38,594 nt of DNA from Alphaproteobacteria bacterium (lineage in GTDB: Bacteria; Pseudomonadota; Alphaproteobacteria; Sphingomonadales; Kordiimonadaceae): contig JABXIV010000091.1 in NCBI GenBank assembly GCA_013372925.1, forward strand, positions 1-38,594, given 5' to 3'. Position 1 is the stretch's first letter. Each line of letters begins with the position of its first letter. Shown here one piece after another: positions 7,425 to 15,358 of the stretch. The notes under the pieces were generated by a model. It ran no database searches and was not told the origin of the DNA. It saw nothing but the letters and a program-made list of their open reading frames with translations. The translations under genes were made by a program, and so were the position numbers.

Positions 7425-8492
7425 ATGCGCGCGCATTTCATTGCGGCACTAGCTGGTTGCAGCTTGCTGGCAGCATGTGGCAATAGCGAGAAAACAGCCG
7501 AACAGCCAACGGAAGAAGGCCAAAAGATCGAATGGCGGATGACAAGCACCTATCCGTCAACCCTGATCCAGTTGGGCACCATGGGCAAACGCCTTGAACG
7601 AGAAGTGAATAAAATTTCGGGCGGTAATATCACGCTGAAGTTTTATGAACCTGGGGTCATTGCGCCCCCATTTGAGACCTTTGACGCAATCAGTTATGGC
7701 GCTATTGAAGCGGGATGGTCCACACCCGGCTACTGGGCGGGGAAAGACCCTGCCCTGCAGTTGTTCTCATCTGTTCCTTTTGGGCCCTCAGCGCCAGAAT
7801 ATCTGGCTTGGCTTGATTATGGTGGCGGAAAACAGCTTTTCGAAGAAGTGTATCACAAGCATAATATCCATAGCATCATCTGCGGCATGACACCCCCTGA
7901 AGCTTCAGGATGGTTCAAGAAAGAGATTACCAGCATTGATGATTTCAAAGGCCTGAAAATCCGTTTCTTCGGCTTAGGTGCGAAGGTGCTTGAAGAAATT
8001 GGTGCAGCCCCGCAACTTATTGCCGGTGGAGAGATCTATCAAGCGCTTGAACTTGGAACTATCGATGCAACAGAATACGCCATGCCAGCCGTTGATTACC
8101 GCATGGGGTTCTATCAGGTTGCCAAACACTATTATTTCCCGGGCTGGCACCAGCAATCCACCTTCTTTGAATTGATGATCAACTTGGATGCATGGAACAG
8201 ACTATCGGCAACCCAGCAGGCACAAATTGAGGCCACCTGTGCCGCTAATGTACGGTACGGTATATCTGAAGGCGAAGCCCTGCAGGCAGACGCCATGGCC
8301 AGCCTTGAAGCAGAGGGTGTACATATCCACACGTGGCCGCCTGAGATTTTGGAAGAGCTTGAAAAAGCCTGGAACAAGGTGGCTGCGGACCTATCTACAG
8401 GTGACCCCGAATTCGCCCGCGTTTGGGCCTCACTCCAATCGTTCCGTGCCAAATACAAGGCCTGGTCTGATCGCGGATATCTGAAGGATTGA
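7425..8492 (+). CDS. dctP: TRAP transporter solute-binding protein DctP, predicted lipoprotein
   Basis: The protein has 355 residues. The lipobox is LLAACGNS with Cys18, so this binding protein is likely lipid-anchored, unlike most soluble DctP proteins. The mature part opens IEWRMTSTYPSTLIQLG and contains IRFFGLGAKVLEEIGAAPQLIAGGEIYQALELGTIDATEYAMPAVD. That pattern (conserved Arg before the pocket, then GxIYQALxxGxIDA) is typical of the TakP-type DctP branch, whose members bind 2-oxo acids or other carboxylates. Substrate cannot be read off. The start has GGGAGGGGAG. It heads a three-gene set, dctP-dctQ-dctM, with 5 bases to dctQ. Uptake would be driven by the sodium gradient. Confidence 0.92.
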   Translation: MRAHFIAALAGCSLLAACGNSEKTAEQPTEEGQKIEWRMTSTYPSTLIQLGTMGKRLEREVNKISGGNITLKFYEPGVIAPPFETFDAISYGAIEAGWSTPGYWAGKDPALQLFSSVPFGPSAPEYLAWLDYGGGKQLFEEVYHKHNIHSIICGMTPPEASGWFKKEITSIDDFKGLKIRFFGLGAKVLEEIGAAPQLIAGGEIYQALELGTIDATEYAMPAVDYRMGFYQVAKHYYFPGWHQQSTFFELMINLDAWNRLSATQQAQIEATCAANVRYGISEGEALQADAMASLEAEGVHIHTWPPEILEELEKAWNKVAADLSTGDPEFARVWASLQSFRAKYKAWSDRGYLKD

Positions 8493-8497
8493 GGCTT

Positions 8498-9061
8498 ATG
8501 AAAGGATTGTTTTCCTTTGCGCAATCACTTCAGCGTATTAGCAACAGCATTGGGCGCTTTTCGGCATGGGCAATCGTGCTGCTGGCGCTTGTGATTATCA
8601 CAGATGTTGTTTTGCGGCGTTGGTTCGTGATTGGTTCCACCAAACTGCAGGAGATGGAATGGCACCTGCACGGCTTCCTGTTTCTCATGTGTCTTGGTTG
8701 GGCCTATTCAAAGAATGCTCATGTTCGAATTGAACTAGTAAGCGAACGGCTTTCCCTGCGCACGCATGCCTGGATTGAACTTATCGGTTGCGCCCTGTTC
8801 CTGCTACCCTATGTCGCCGCGGTTCTGTGGTTCGGTTTTGACTATGTTAGCTATAGCTGGGCCTACAACGAAGCCTCTGCCTCACCGACAGGCCTGCCCG
8901 ATCGCTGGATAATAAAGAGCGCTATTGTCATCGGGTTTGCGATGCTGGGTTTCGCGGCACTGGCTCGCCTTATCTACGCCGGTATCTATCTATTCGGCCC
9001 CAAGGCACTTGCTGAACAAACGCCATTTTCCCACACAGAACCACAAACGGGAGAAAGCTGA
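8498..9061 (+). CDS. dctQ: TRAP transporter small membrane subunit DctQ
   Basis: The protein has ~187 residues from ATG 8498. The track's start uses a TTG inside the dctP stop region; ATG 8498 with AAGGATTGAGG upstream is preferred. Four hydrophobic spans are visible: AWAIVLLALVIITDVVLR, LHGFLFLMCLGWAYS, IELIGCALFLLPYVAAVLWFGF and SAIVIGFAMLGFAALARLI. The WHLHGFLFLMCLGWAYSKNAHVRIE segment is the usual DctQ core. The stop overlaps the dctM start (TGATG), giving coupling. DctQ is needed with DctM for TRAP transport. Confidence 0.92.
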   Translation: MKGLFSFAQSLQRISNSIGRFSAWAIVLLALVIITDVVLRRWFVIGSTKLQEMEWHLHGFLFLMCLGWAYSKNAHVRIELVSERLSLRTHAWIELIGCALFLLPYVAAVLWFGFDYVSYSWAYNEASASPTGLPDRWIIKSAIVIGFAMLGFAALARLIYAGIYLFGPKALAEQTPFSHTEPQTGES

Positions 9062-10422
9062 TGGATGTATTCATCGAATTTCTGCCGTTCCTGATGTTTG
9101 CGGTGCTAACACCGCTGCTGTTCACCGGCTTTCCTGTGGCCTTCATCCTGGGCGGTGTCGGTCTCGCATTCTGGCTTCTCGCGGTTGCATTGGGACTTGA
9201 AAATAGCAACAGCTTCTTCCTGATTGTTGGGCGCATTTTCGGCGGCGTGGTGAACAAACAAGTGTTGGTTGCCATCCCCATGTTTATCTTCATGGGTACA
9301 ATGCTTGAAAAAAGCGGCGTCGCCCGGTCACTACTGCATACACTGCAACTCATGACACGGCGCATTCCCGGCGGATTGGCACTCTCTGTCACCCTTCTCG
9401 GGGTTATCCTTGCCGCAACAACCGGCATCATCGGGGCCAGCGTTGTGATGATGACACTACTGGCGTTGCCTGTAATGATCGAACGCGGCTATGACAAAGC
9501 GCTAGCCTCCGGCACGATTGCAGCCTCTGGCACGCTTGGCATCCTATTGCCACCGTCTATTATGCTGGTGGTGATGGCTGACTTGCTCTCCACTTCTGCG
9601 GGCGGATTGTTCATGGCAGCGATTGGCCCTAGCCTCCTGTTGGCACTGCTTTACATGTTATACATCCTAATTCGCACAACACTGAAACCTGAGCTCGCTC
9701 CAGCGCTCGGGGCTGAAGCCGCGAAAGGCCAACTCTCGCTTAGCGTTGTTATAAAAAGCTTCCTCCCCCCTATTCTGCTGATTGTCGCAGTGCTCGGCTC
9801 TATCTTTGGTGGCTTCGCGACACCAACTGAAGCCAGCGGGGTTGGCGCAGTCGGCGCTCTAATCCTAGCTGCAGTAAACAAAAAACTGTCTTTCACGACA
9901 CTTAAAAACGTCGTTGAACAGTCTGCGTTGACATCAACCATGCTATTTGGCTTGTTTGTTGGTGCAACGGCCTTTTCGTTCGTCTTTGCGCTGTTGGGCG
10001 GGCATGACTTGATCCTCCACCTGCTGGAAACCGCAGGCGCTGGCCCTTGGCTTGTGCTGGCCGTTTTGATGCTGGCAGTATTTGTGCTGGGCTTCTTTTT
10101 CGACTGGATCGAAATTACCCTGATCATCCTGCCTGTATTCGCCCCGGTTATTGCTCAACTGGATTTTGGCAACCATCTGATTGACCCAAGCCTGACGCTT
10201 TCTTGGTTTGCAATCCTGATGGCAGTAAATCTGCAAACAAGCTTCCTGACACCACCCTTCGGTTTTGCTCTTTTTTATATGAAAGGTGCCGCGCCAAGCT
10301 CAGTGAAGCTCACAGATATCTATCGCGGCATTATCCCTTTCGTATTGCTGCAGCTTCTGGGCCTGGCAATGCTTCTGGCATGGCCTGAAATTGCCCTATG
10401 GCTACCGAGAGTGTCTGGTTAA
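9061..10422 (+). CDS. dctM: TRAP transporter large membrane subunit DctM
   Basis: The protein has 453 residues and about 12 hydrophobic spans. DctM marks include FTGFPVAFILGG near the N-terminus, the VAIPMFIFMGTMLEKSG segment, LPVMIERGYDKALASGTIAASGTLGILLPPSIMLVV, a FATPTEASGVGAVGAL repeat, and the C-terminal FDWIEITLIILPVFAPVI and NLQTSFLTPPFGFALFYMKG. The ASGTLGILLPPS and NLQTSFLTPPFG stretches are the inverted-repeat hairpin regions that bind substrate and sodium in this family. It is coupled to dctQ by TGATG overlap and is followed by a terminator shared with the convergent DUF2336 gene. Confidence 0.94.
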   Translation: MDVFIEFLPFLMFAVLTPLLFTGFPVAFILGGVGLAFWLLAVALGLENSNSFFLIVGRIFGGVVNKQVLVAIPMFIFMGTMLEKSGVARSLLHTLQLMTRRIPGGLALSVTLLGVILAATTGIIGASVVMMTLLALPVMIERGYDKALASGTIAASGTLGILLPPSIMLVVMADLLSTSAGGLFMAAIGPSLLLALLYMLYILIRTTLKPELAPALGAEAAKGQLSLSVVIKSFLPPILLIVAVLGSIFGGFATPTEASGVGAVGALILAAVNKKLSFTTLKNVVEQSALTSTMLFGLFVGATAFSFVFALLGGHDLILHLLETAGAGPWLVLAVLMLAVFVLGFFFDWIEITLIILPVFAPVIAQLDFGNHLIDPSLTLSWFAILMAVNLQTSFLTPPFGFALFYMKGAAPSSVKLTDIYRGIIPFVLLQLLGLAMLLAWPEIALWLPRVSG

Positions 10423-10431
10423 TAAACTAAA

Positions 10432-10456
10432 AAAGGGGATGCCAAACATCCCCTTT
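10432..10456. terminator. Bidirectional terminator between dctM and the DUF2336 gene
   Basis: A perfect 10-bp stem AAAGGGGATG/CATCCCCTTT encloses a five-base loop. The A-run on its left gives a good T-tract for the leftward DUF2336 transcript; the plus-strand tract is only TTT. Confidence 0.78.
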
Positions 10457-10483
10457 CCTGAAATTACATCTGAGCAAATCGAA

Positions 10484-11629
10484 TCAATTCGAATCAGATT
10501 CAACTGATTCGCCTTGTTCAACTCTCTGTAGTTTACCGATCAGATAATCCAGGTTCTCCGTATCCACATCGTTTTCTACAGCGGTAAGAACCCTTTCGAT
10601 CATCAATTGCTTGAACATTTCAGGATCATCCCCCCCTGTTTCAAGCATTTCATCTGCCACCTCGAGCGCGGCACGAGCCATTGCCAGAAACTGTGGCGGA
10701 ATTTTTGCTACTTCGAAAAGACGCTTCAGCCCAAGCTCTCCCTTGTCATGTACTAGCTGATAAGCGTTACTGACAGGAATATTCACCATTTTGGCCAAGG
10801 CCACCTCAAAGAAAGTGGTATCACCCATGCACAACGCCCGCAGCATCAGTGTCGGTGTAAGACGGCCATTATCGTAAAGCTGATCAACCAGCTCCTGAAC
10901 AGAGGCTGTTTTCTGCCCACCACTCAGCAGAGAGACTGTTGCCTTCTCGCGGCTCTCCATCAGCAAATCAGCCGCCATCGAGGCCGAAACCTCGTGGTGC
11001 GTCATGATATGATCACGAATTTTCTCAGATACCAACGTCACCAGTCGTTCAGCAACTGCGATCGGCAGCTCTCCACGATGAGCGAGAGGCGTTTTCACCA
11101 AATCGCTATCGGCAAACTTGTCGAGCACCTTGTTGTATGTTTTGTCATTTATCTTGGCCGTTTCATTGCCAACCAGCGTTGCGACCACTTCCTCGTTGCC
11201 TGTATCCGCCAGGGCGTCAGCAACGTCTTCGGATACACCCTGACGCCCAGCAACAGCCTTCTGGACAGAGGCCCCTTTCGTTCGAACGATTTCAATCAGG
11301 TCCTGATCTGTCAAAACGCTTGAGAATTCAACAACTGGCAAGGCTACTTCATCAACGTCCTTGGCAAGCGTTGCCGCAACATCATGCGGGACTTCAGGGT
11401 TTTCTTTCAGGCTTTCTGAAAGAGCTTGCCGCACACGTACGGAAGCATCCTTAAGCATAACGCGAAAAATATCTTCCGCGATCTTGCGCTCCCCTTCAGA
11501 AAGCTCGGCATCGCTAAAAGTTGATGCCACCTTACTTGCTGCAGTTGCCCTGTTTTCAATGTTTGGGTCCTGCAACAATTTAGCGACATCAGCACTGGAA
11601 AGCTTATTACTGTCAGACAAGGCCTTCAT
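10484..11629 (-). CDS. DUF2336 protein (alphaproteobacterial helical-repeat protein)
   Basis: From this start the protein has 381 residues. The track's longer form begins at GTG without a ribosome site, whereas Met10 (11629) has AAGAGTGGGG directly upstream. The sequence is all-helical with repeated ~35-residue units (LSSADVAKLLQDP, DASVRVRQALSESLKENP, LTDQDLIEIV, VSEDVADALADTGNEEVVATL), as in HEAT-like DUF2336 proteins of alphaproteobacteria. The later motif LRALCMGDTTFFEVALAKMVNIPVSNAYQLVHDKG is a family hallmark as I recall it. No enzyme function is known. It is monocistronic and convergent with the TRAP genes. Confidence 0.82.
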   Translation of the reverse strand: MKALSDSNKLSSADVAKLLQDPNIENRATAASKVASTFSDAELSEGERKIAEDIFRVMLKDASVRVRQALSESLKENPEVPHDVAATLAKDVDEVALPVVEFSSVLTDQDLIEIVRTKGASVQKAVAGRQGVSEDVADALADTGNEEVVATLVGNETAKINDKTYNKVLDKFADSDLVKTPLAHRGELPIAVAERLVTLVSEKIRDHIMTHHEVSASMAADLLMESREKATVSLLSGGQKTASVQELVDQLYDNGRLTPTLMLRALCMGDTTFFEVALAKMVNIPVSNAYQLVHDKGELGLKRLFEVAKIPPQFLAMARAALEVADEMLETGGDDPEMFKQLMIERVLTAVENDVDTENLDYLIGKLQRVEQGESVESDSN

Positions 11630-11704
11630 CCCCACTCTTAGAGTCTTCCTTTGCACGCTAGGCTAAACAAGTTAACCCGTCGTTAAAAGAGATTGTCTGC
11701 ACGT

Positions 11705-11733
11705 TTTACGGAAATCCACAAATATCCCGTAAA
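11705..11733. repeat. Inverted repeat upstream of the symporter gene
   Basis: TTTACGG and CCGTAAA are exact inverted copies separated by 15 bases, within the 241-bp divergent gap between the DUF2336 and symporter genes. The spacing could suit a dimeric regulator. A TTGACC hexamer follows directly but no good -10 is placed after it. Confidence 0.35.
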
Positions 11734-11795
11734 TTTGACCATAGTTTCCTTGAGCCAGTCCACGTTAGAGGCTAGCATGCCCCTCAAATTTAGCC

Positions 11796-11848
11796 GGGCG
11801 GATGAACCGCTCCAAGAAAAAATGTCCGGGCAAAAAATAATACGCCCG
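11796..11848 (+). promoter_or_regulatory. Two small hairpins in the leader of the symporter mRNA
   Basis: GGGCGG-ATGAA-CCGCTC (11796-11812) and CGGGC with GCCCG (11827-11848) could form successive hairpins just before the ribosome site AGGGGAAG. I do not recognise a known riboswitch class here; it does not match the glycine riboswitch core I would expect near such a carrier. Confidence 0.25.
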
Positions 11849-11870
11849 TCAACAGGGGAAGCTACGCGCT

Positions 11871-13454
11871 ATGTATAAACGATTACTGGGAGCGATTGCG
11901 ACTGTGCTGCTACTAAGCAGCAACGCAATGGCTGCAGAAAAGTCTTCTTTCCAACAGTTTCTGGATGACTTTTCAACGATGGTGAATGATGCCATCTCAC
12001 CATTTACCCAAGCCTTTTCCGATTTCGTCTTTTACTCAATCCCGATGGACTGGTTGGTGGAAGATGCTCCGGGCCTGCCCGTAATTGTGGTGTGGCTGCT
12101 ATCTTTTGCAATTTTCTTCACCATCTACATGCGCTTCATCAACATTCGCGGCTTTAAGCAGGCAATTCGCATTGTAAAAGGCACATACGATGATCCGGAT
12201 GACCCAGGTGAAGTAACGCACTTCCAGGCCCTTACTGCGGCGTTGTCTGCAACTGTTGGCCTCGGCAACATTGCAGGCGTTGCCATCGCAATTTCCGTTG
12301 GCGGCCCGGGGGCGACTTTTTGGATGATTTTGGCTGGCCTCTTCGGCATGACAAGCAAGTTTGCTGAAGTAACCCTAGGTCACAAGTACCGTGATATCGA
12401 CGAGCATGGCGTCGTATCCGGTGGCCCAATGAAGTATTTGTCCAAAGGCTTGTCTGCCCGTGGCTGGCCGACACTTGGCAAAGGCCTCGCAGGCGTGTTC
12501 GCAGTGATCTGTATTCTTGGTGCTTTCGGTGCAGGCAATATGTTCCAAGCCAACCAAGCTACAACGCAATTGGCTGCAATTGCCGCTGAAATGACCGGTG
12601 GTGCAGATAGCTTCTTTGCTGGTAAAGCTTGGGTGTTTGGCTTGATTTATGCTGGCTTGCTGTCTTTCGTTATTGTCGGCGGGATCCGCGGCATTACCCA
12701 CGTAACCGAGTTTCTGGTGCCAATCATGGCTGCCATCTATGTAGTGGCGGCCCTTGCCATCATCGGTTCACACGTAACGGAAATTCCAGCGGCCTTTGGC
12801 CTGATCTTCCATGGTGCATTTACAGGCGAAGGCGTCACAGGCGGCGTTCTGGGCGTGTTGATCCTGGGCTTGCGCCGGGCAACCTTCTCCAACGAAGCAG
12901 GCCTTGGTACAGCATCGATCGCACACGCTGCAGCTAAGACCAAAGAGCCTGTTGCCGAAGGCCTTGTTGCCGTTATCGAGCCATTTGTTGATACAGTAGT
13001 GATCTGCACCATGACGGCGCTGGTTATCATCCTTACCGGTGCGTATCAGTGGACAGACCAAACAGAAGGCATCACGCTGACCTCGATGGCCTTTGACAGC
13101 TTCTTTGAAGGGTTCCGCTATGTACTGACAATCGCGGTGCCACTGTTCGCCTTCTCCACCACGATCACCTACTATTATTATGGTGAGCGGGCGCTGGATT
13201 ATCTGACGAAAGGTGGCCATGCACACGCGACGACCATCTACAAAGTCAGCTATCTGGCTGCGATTATCGTTGGCTCTGCTATGCAATTGACCGCAGTGAT
13301 GGACTTCGCTGATGCAGCCCTTCTGGCGCTGGGCTTCCCGAACCTGATCGGTGTGTTCATCATGCGTAAGGAAGTGAAAGCCCTGCTGGATGATTATTTG
13401 GCACGCCTGAAAGCTGGCAAAATCAAGCCTTACATCGAAAAAAGTACATCGTAG
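11871..13454 (+). CDS. Alanine/glycine:cation symporter (AGCS family, AlsT-like)
   Basis: The protein has 527 residues. The N-terminus MYKRLLGAIATVLLLSSNAMA looks like a cleavable or first hydrophobic segment, followed by ~80 residues before the AGCS core. Family signatures are FQALTAALSATVGLGNIAGVAIAISVGGPGATFWM, FAEVTLGHKYR, the HGVVSGGPMKYL loop, AFGAGNMFQANQ, and RRATFSNEAGLGTASIAHAAA. These belong to sodium or proton symporters that import D/L-alanine or glycine. About ten hydrophobic spans follow the core pattern. The ribosome site is AGGGGAAG. It is transcribed alone or with the cytochrome c gene 108 bp downstream. Amino acid specificity is not decided by sequence here. Confidence 0.93.
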   Translation: MYKRLLGAIATVLLLSSNAMAAEKSSFQQFLDDFSTMVNDAISPFTQAFSDFVFYSIPMDWLVEDAPGLPVIVVWLLSFAIFFTIYMRFINIRGFKQAIRIVKGTYDDPDDPGEVTHFQALTAALSATVGLGNIAGVAIAISVGGPGATFWMILAGLFGMTSKFAEVTLGHKYRDIDEHGVVSGGPMKYLSKGLSARGWPTLGKGLAGVFAVICILGAFGAGNMFQANQATTQLAAIAAEMTGGADSFFAGKAWVFGLIYAGLLSFVIVGGIRGITHVTEFLVPIMAAIYVVAALAIIGSHVTEIPAAFGLIFHGAFTGEGVTGGVLGVLILGLRRATFSNEAGLGTASIAHAAAKTKEPVAEGLVAVIEPFVDTVVICTMTALVIILTGAYQWTDQTEGITLTSMAFDSFFEGFRYVLTIAVPLFAFSTTITYYYYGERALDYLTKGGHAHATTIYKVSYLAAIIVGSAMQLTAVMDFADAALLALGFPNLIGVFIMRKEVKALLDDYLARLKAGKIKPYIEKSTS

Positions 13455-13516
13455 TGGCAATCTGCCGCAGGAGACTTGATCTCCATTCATGTGCTATTAA
13501 GTAAGGAAGTGAAATA

Positions 13517-13541
13517 TGTGGCGGGGGTAACCTCCGCCACA
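13517..13541 (+). repeat. Stable hairpin between symporter and cytochrome c genes
   Basis: TGTGGCGG pairs exactly with CCGCCACA around a nine-base loop, 22 bases before the cytochrome c start. No T-tract follows, so it is more likely an mRNA 5' structure or a weak terminator than a standard intrinsic terminator. Confidence 0.5.
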
Positions 13542-13562
13542 AATCTATTGGGAGTATCCAAA

Positions 13563-13985
13563 ATGAAAAAAGCCATTGCAGCCTTTATGATTGCAACAGC
13601 CTTTGCGCCAGTAGCAACCCCAGCCTTTGCTGACGATGACCCTGCTGCAACCACACTTTCCGCACAGGGCGATGCAACCAAAGGCAAGCGTATCTTCAAC
13701 CGCTGCAAAGCTTGTCATAATCTGACAGCAACCGAACGTACGCGCATGGGCCCCAATTTGGACAACCTGTTCGGCCGTGAAGCCGGTTCCTCGGAAGGCT
13801 ATAAGTATTCCAAAGCCTTGGCAGAAGCCGATTTTGTCTGGACAGAAGGTAAGCTTGATTCTTGGCTGACCCAGCCTCGCGCATTCTTGCCGGGTAACAA
13901 GATGGCATTTGCCGGCCTTAGGAAAGAGCAAGACCGGAAAGACTTGATGGCTTACCTGCGGGAAGCTACAAACGCCGGCGAATAA
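13563..13985 (+). CDS. Periplasmic class I cytochrome c (c2/c550-like)
   Basis: From ATG 13563 (GGGAG upstream) the protein has 140 residues; the track's start 29 codons earlier lies across the hairpin and is not supported. A signal peptide (MKKAIAAFMIATAFAPVATPAFA) is followed by a single c-type haem site CKACH (Cys48, Cys51, His52). The sixth ligand is probably Met114 in GNKMAFAG. GPNLDNLFGREAGS and YSKALAEADFVWTEGKLDSWL are typical of soluble c2-type cytochromes. It likely carries electrons between the bc1 complex and a terminal oxidase. A small aa3-oxidase subunit gene lies 5 kb away, but no other oxidase gene is in view. Confidence 0.93.
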   Translation: MKKAIAAFMIATAFAPVATPAFADDDPAATTLSAQGDATKGKRIFNRCKACHNLTATERTRMGPNLDNLFGREAGSSEGYKYSKALAEADFVWTEGKLDSWLTQPRAFLPGNKMAFAGLRKEQDRKDLMAYLREATNAGE

Positions 13986-14021
13986 GGCTTCAGCAAAGCC
14001 GACAGTTGAGGAAAAAAAATA

Positions 14022-14657
14022 ATGAAACGCCTTCTGGCCTCCTTTTCAATTCTACTCTTCATGGCTTACCCTGCCCTCGCGCAGGACAAAGCCGTGGATG
14101 ACACCCGTGGTGCAATCGACTTCATTCAGCAACTCTCTGATGAAACCATTGCTGTCTGGAGTGATTCAAAAATGACCGAAGCTGAGCGCTATGAAGCATT
14201 CCGGGCGATCTTTGAGGACGCCACGGATATTGAGCTTCTGGCGCGCGGCATGCTGGGGCGGCACTACCGCACGGCAACATCTGAGCAGCGCACCGCTTAC
14301 ATGCAAGCCATGGGTGACTATATCGTTGCGGAGTTTGACAAGCGCATGGCCCAGATCGGCTTCAAAACCCTTGTTATCACAGGCACTAAACCTGCGTCAG
14401 GCAAGCATGGGCATGTCTTTGTCCGTACCGAGGTTGAGCGCGATCAAGGAGAGCCTATTCTCGCAGACTGGCGCGTGCGCAAGAAAGACGGTAAATTCCA
14501 GATTGTGAATCTTGAATTTGAAGGCATCAACCTCATGATCACAAACCGGGATGTCTTCTCCTCCAAGGTGAAAGATGACGGCATGGATGGCCTGATTAGT
14601 TGGTTGAAGGCTCAAAACACTGCCCCAAGCGGCGGCCAAAGCGCCAGCCTGGAATAG
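14022..14657 (+). CDS. mlaC: MlaC/Ttg2D-family periplasmic phospholipid-binding protein
   Basis: The protein has 211 residues with a signal peptide ending at ALA-QD (~20). The body follows the MlaC pattern: helix with AIDFIQQLSDETIAVW, FRAIFEDATDIELLARGMLGRHYRTATSEQRTAYMQAM, then strands FKTLVITGTKP, HVFVRTEVER, ADWRVRKKDGKFQIVNLEFEGINLMITNRDVF. MlaC ferries lipids between the outer membrane MlaA complex and the inner membrane MlaFEDB transporter. None of those partner genes is here, so this is a stand-alone copy. The start has GAGG upstream. It lies 36 bp after the cytochrome c gene and may share its transcript. The stop sits one base from the stop of the convergent ACT-domain gene. Confidence 0.9.
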   Translation: MKRLLASFSILLFMAYPALAQDKAVDDTRGAIDFIQQLSDETIAVWSDSKMTEAERYEAFRAIFEDATDIELLARGMLGRHYRTATSEQRTAYMQAMGDYIVAEFDKRMAQIGFKTLVITGTKPASGKHGHVFVRTEVERDQGEPILADWRVRKKDGKFQIVNLEFEGINLMITNRDVFSSKVKDDGMDGLISWLKAQNTAPSGGQSASLE

Positions 14658-14658
14658 T

Positions 14659-15201
14659 CTACCCTACCGCCTCGACACTACATTCGAGGCGGAGGCTCCC
14701 TGCTGTGTTATAAAGGGCTGCTTCAAGGGCCTTTATCCTGTCTCTTTCAACATTGATTGCAAACCGCGTGCGATAATCCGCGCCGCCACCTTCAAGCGGC
14801 ACGCGGCGGCTGCTCATCCGTACGATGTTTGCGTTATAATCCACCAGCACTTCACTAACCCGTGCGACAAGCCCAGGCCGGTCACCGCCACGGATTTCTA
14901 CCAGATGCGTTATCTCACCAGCATCACCGCGCTCCAGATCATATTGGAAGCGTGAGATGGTGATTCTGGCATCCTTGAGGAGATCCAACGAAGACAAGCC
15001 ATTCTCAAGCTCTTTCAAGTCCTCTTCGGTATCGAATGATGCAACACAGGAAAATTCAAATGCCTCGCCCAGAACAGCGAATGAACTGTCAGCTAAATTT
15101 GCCCCATTTTCAAATAGATAGCCGGTTACGGCTGAAATAACACCTGCCTGATCGCGACCGATAATGGAGATTAAAAAGGAAGTATGATTATGCTTGCTCA
15201 A
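14659..15201 (-). CDS. GcvR-like regulator with two ACT domains, TTG start
   Basis: The protein has 180 residues with two ACT domains: residues ~6-85 (FLISIIGRDQAGVISAVTGYLFENGANLADSS) and ~95-175 (HLVEIRGGDRPGLVARVSEVLVDYNANIVRMSSR). This is the GcvR architecture, a small-molecule-sensing protein that in E. coli restrains the glycine cleavage activator GcvA. No glycine cleavage gene is in the window, so the target is unknown. The start is TTG: GGAG lies seven bases upstream and no in-frame ATG is available nearby. The last codons hold a strong inverted repeat (see hairpin at 14667). Neighbours are convergent mlaC and divergent DUF4170. Confidence 0.85.
   Translation of the reverse strand: MSKHNHTSFLISIIGRDQAGVISAVTGYLFENGANLADSSFAVLGEAFEFSCVASFDTEEDLKELENGLSSLDLLKDARITISRFQYDLERGDAGEITHLVEIRGGDRPGLVARVSEVLVDYNANIVRMSSRRVPLEGGGADYRTRFAINVERDRIKALEAALYNTAGSLRLECSVEAVG
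14667..14692. repeat. Hairpin inside the 3' coding end of the GcvR-like gene
   Basis: CCGCCTCG and CGAGGCGG are exact 8-bp inverted arms with a 10-base spacer. The hairpin begins about 10 bases after the mlaC stop while still inside the opposite gene. With no T-tract on either side it is not a textbook terminator, but it is the only structure that could stop mlaC transcripts here. Confidence 0.5.
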
Positions 15202-15263
15202 AGGGAGGCTCCTAGAAAAAGGTGGAGTTTTGCTGCGAGTTTGCTAAATAAACGCCGCGCGCA

Positions 15264-15330
15264 CAATCAATGTTTTTTCACATTGATGATTGCAGGAATT
15301 TTTCGCAACGGATTTGGCAGGATCGTTGCG
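15264..15330. promoter_or_regulatory. Two inverted repeats in the GcvR-like/DUF4170 divergent region
   Basis: ATCAATG (15266-15272) and CATTGAT (15281-15287) flank a T-rich loop, and the stem extends if a 3-base bulge is allowed. Further right, CGCAACG (15304-15310) and CGTTGCG (15324-15330) are exact inverted copies with 13 bases between. Either could be an operator or an mRNA leader hairpin; their use is unknown. Confidence 0.3.
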
Positions 15331-15358
15331 CCACTATTGCAATAGGATGGTAAGTCAC

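Noticed and set aside
11796-11848. Glycine riboswitch ahead of the AGCS symporter
   Set aside because: The expected conserved core and tandem aptamer layout are not visible; only two short hairpins are present.
11693-11878. 61-residue ORF before the symporter
   Set aside because: It runs through the inverted repeat and leader hairpins, lacks a ribosome site and resembles no family I know.
12768-13490. 240-residue antisense ORF opposite the symporter 3' end
   Set aside because: Cys- and His-rich nonsense-like sequence with no recognisable domain, fully opposite AGCS core motifs.
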